From positions 1 through 22,719 of the forward strand of contig QALW01000035.1 in assembly GCA_003150515.1 (NCBI GenBank): DNA of 22,719 nucleotides. Reading direction: 5' to 3'. Shown piece by piece: positions 22,145 through 22,719 of the stretch; within the stretch, counting starts at the first letter, position 1; each line of letters opens with the position of its first letter. This DNA is from Selenomonadales bacterium. GTDB taxonomy: Bacteria; Bacillota; Clostridia; Christensenellales; QALW01. The translations under genes and the position numbers were made by a program. The notes below the pieces were generated by a model. That model saw nothing but the letters and a program-made list of their open reading frames with translations. It was not told the origin of the DNA and ran no database searches.

Positions 22145-22719
22145 ATGAAAAAGCTGTTTATTGTTTTAATGGCTCTGGTCATGGCGGGAACATGCGCGGC
22201 CTGCGCTCAGAATCCGTCTGAATCGGCCGGGCCCACTAAAGACGCGCTCACGCCCGGGGCGTCCCTGGAGCAGACTTCAGACGCTACAACCGAGCCCACG
22301 ACTCCATCTTCCACGGCTACGCCCACGCCCAACGAGCCTGAATATTTGGGTTATACTGCAAACAACATAGTGGGAGTGGACAGGTACGGGAGGACGTTTG
22401 AGAGCATAGGAGGAGAGAGGGAGAACAAGCAGGTAGGGATGTTTTTCTGGCTGTGGCTGGGAGTGGAAAGCCACGGAGGAGGATACGGCCGATTTGCAGG
22501 AGTATACGACGCGAGCAAGATTATAGAGGAATACGGCCGGGAGACAGTATTCATGGAAGAGAATCCCAAGGATGAAGCAGGGAATGCAATCAGCCCCAAC
22601 GGGCAGGCGCACTGGTGGGGGGAACCGCTTTGGGGATACTACCGTTCGGACGACGAATATGTAATACGCAAGCAGATGGAATTATTAACCATAGCGGGGA
22701 TAGATTTCATATACTTTGA
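22145..22719 (+). CDS. Lipoprotein, GH99/GH71-like glycosidase N-terminus (partial at window end)
   Basis: The first 191 residues of a longer protein cut by the window edge. A signal peptide (hydrophobic 4-16) is followed by CAAC with Cys20 as the likely lipidated residue; the -3 position is Cys, which is unusual. A long Thr/Pro/Ser linker (about 23-65) leads to a domain with DRYGRTFESIGG, VGMFFWLWLG, GVYDASKIIEEYG, HWWGEPLWGYYRSDDEYVIRKQ and LLTIAGIDFIYF. This pattern (WGEPLxGYYRSDD then a beta strand ending in xDFxxF) resembles GH99/GH71-like alpha/beta-barrel proteins that act on surface or host glycans; I assign it by memory of such sequences only. Catalytic residues are beyond the edge. 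Confidence 0.6.
   Translation, partial: MKKLFIVLMALVMAGTCAACAQNPSESAGPTKDALTPGASLEQTSDATTEPTTPSSTATPTPNEPEYLGYTANNIVGVDRYGRTFESIGGERENKQVGMFFWLWLGVESHGGGYGRFAGVYDASKIIEEYGRETVFMEENPKDEAGNAISPNGQAHWWGEPLWGYYRSDDEYVIRKQMELLTIAGIDFIYF

Overview
The window looks like chromosomal DNA of a Gram-positive, Bacillota-type bacterium, probably a Clostridia-like gut or sediment lineage. The reasons are strong AGGAGG-type ribosome binding sites, ribonuclease J, an mltG-trmR-U32 peptidase gene order like Bacillus yrrL-yrrM-yrrN, a DUF1540 protein, an XRE/ImmA-like pair, a DinR/LexA-type SOS box and several lipoproteins. No ribosomal RNA or tRNA genes and no CRISPR array were seen. Species cannot be named from this sequence.

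Layout. 1-1448: a small DUF1540 protein, an XRE repressor and an ImmA/IrrE-like protein that has lost its HExxH zinc site; the ImmA-like gene has its own strong promoter overlapped by an SOS box. 1598-3056: divergent pyrE (minus) and a small lipoprotein (plus). 3057-3973: a 0.9 kb non-coding stretch with a terminator, a cluster of DnaA boxes and a 31-bp inverted repeat. 3974-11683: a plus-strand run of a nucleotidyltransferase/phosphohexomutase fusion, rnj, mltG, trmR and trhP. 11684-13621: a ProB-like kinase on the minus strand, flanked by two direct copies of a roughly 180-bp palindrome-rich repeat. 13622-15859: a phosphohexomutase and a PAP2-like membrane protein. 15884-16072: a near-perfect DNA cloverleaf. 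16060-21656: a minus-strand series of rlmD, a lipoprotein with a degenerate LytM domain and a beta-propeller, an ECF transporter S component and asnS. 22145-22719: the start of a lipoprotein resembling GH99/GH71-like glycosidases, cut by the window edge.

How genes may work together. trmR and trhP belong to one pathway that makes 5-methoxyuridine at tRNA position 34. rlmD and asnS are further translation genes. The nucleotidyltransferase fusion and the separate phosphohexomutase point to sugar-nucleotide and envelope polysaccharide metabolism, and mltG to peptidoglycan synthesis. The XRE/ImmA-like pair looks like a domesticated mobile-element switch.

The most unusual part is the non-coding DNA. 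Four intergenic regions carry long nested palindromes. The clearest, at 15884-16072, folds on paper into a four-way cloverleaf with 176 of 189 bases paired. All pairings and motif matches were made by eye from the sequence; no folding or database search was run.
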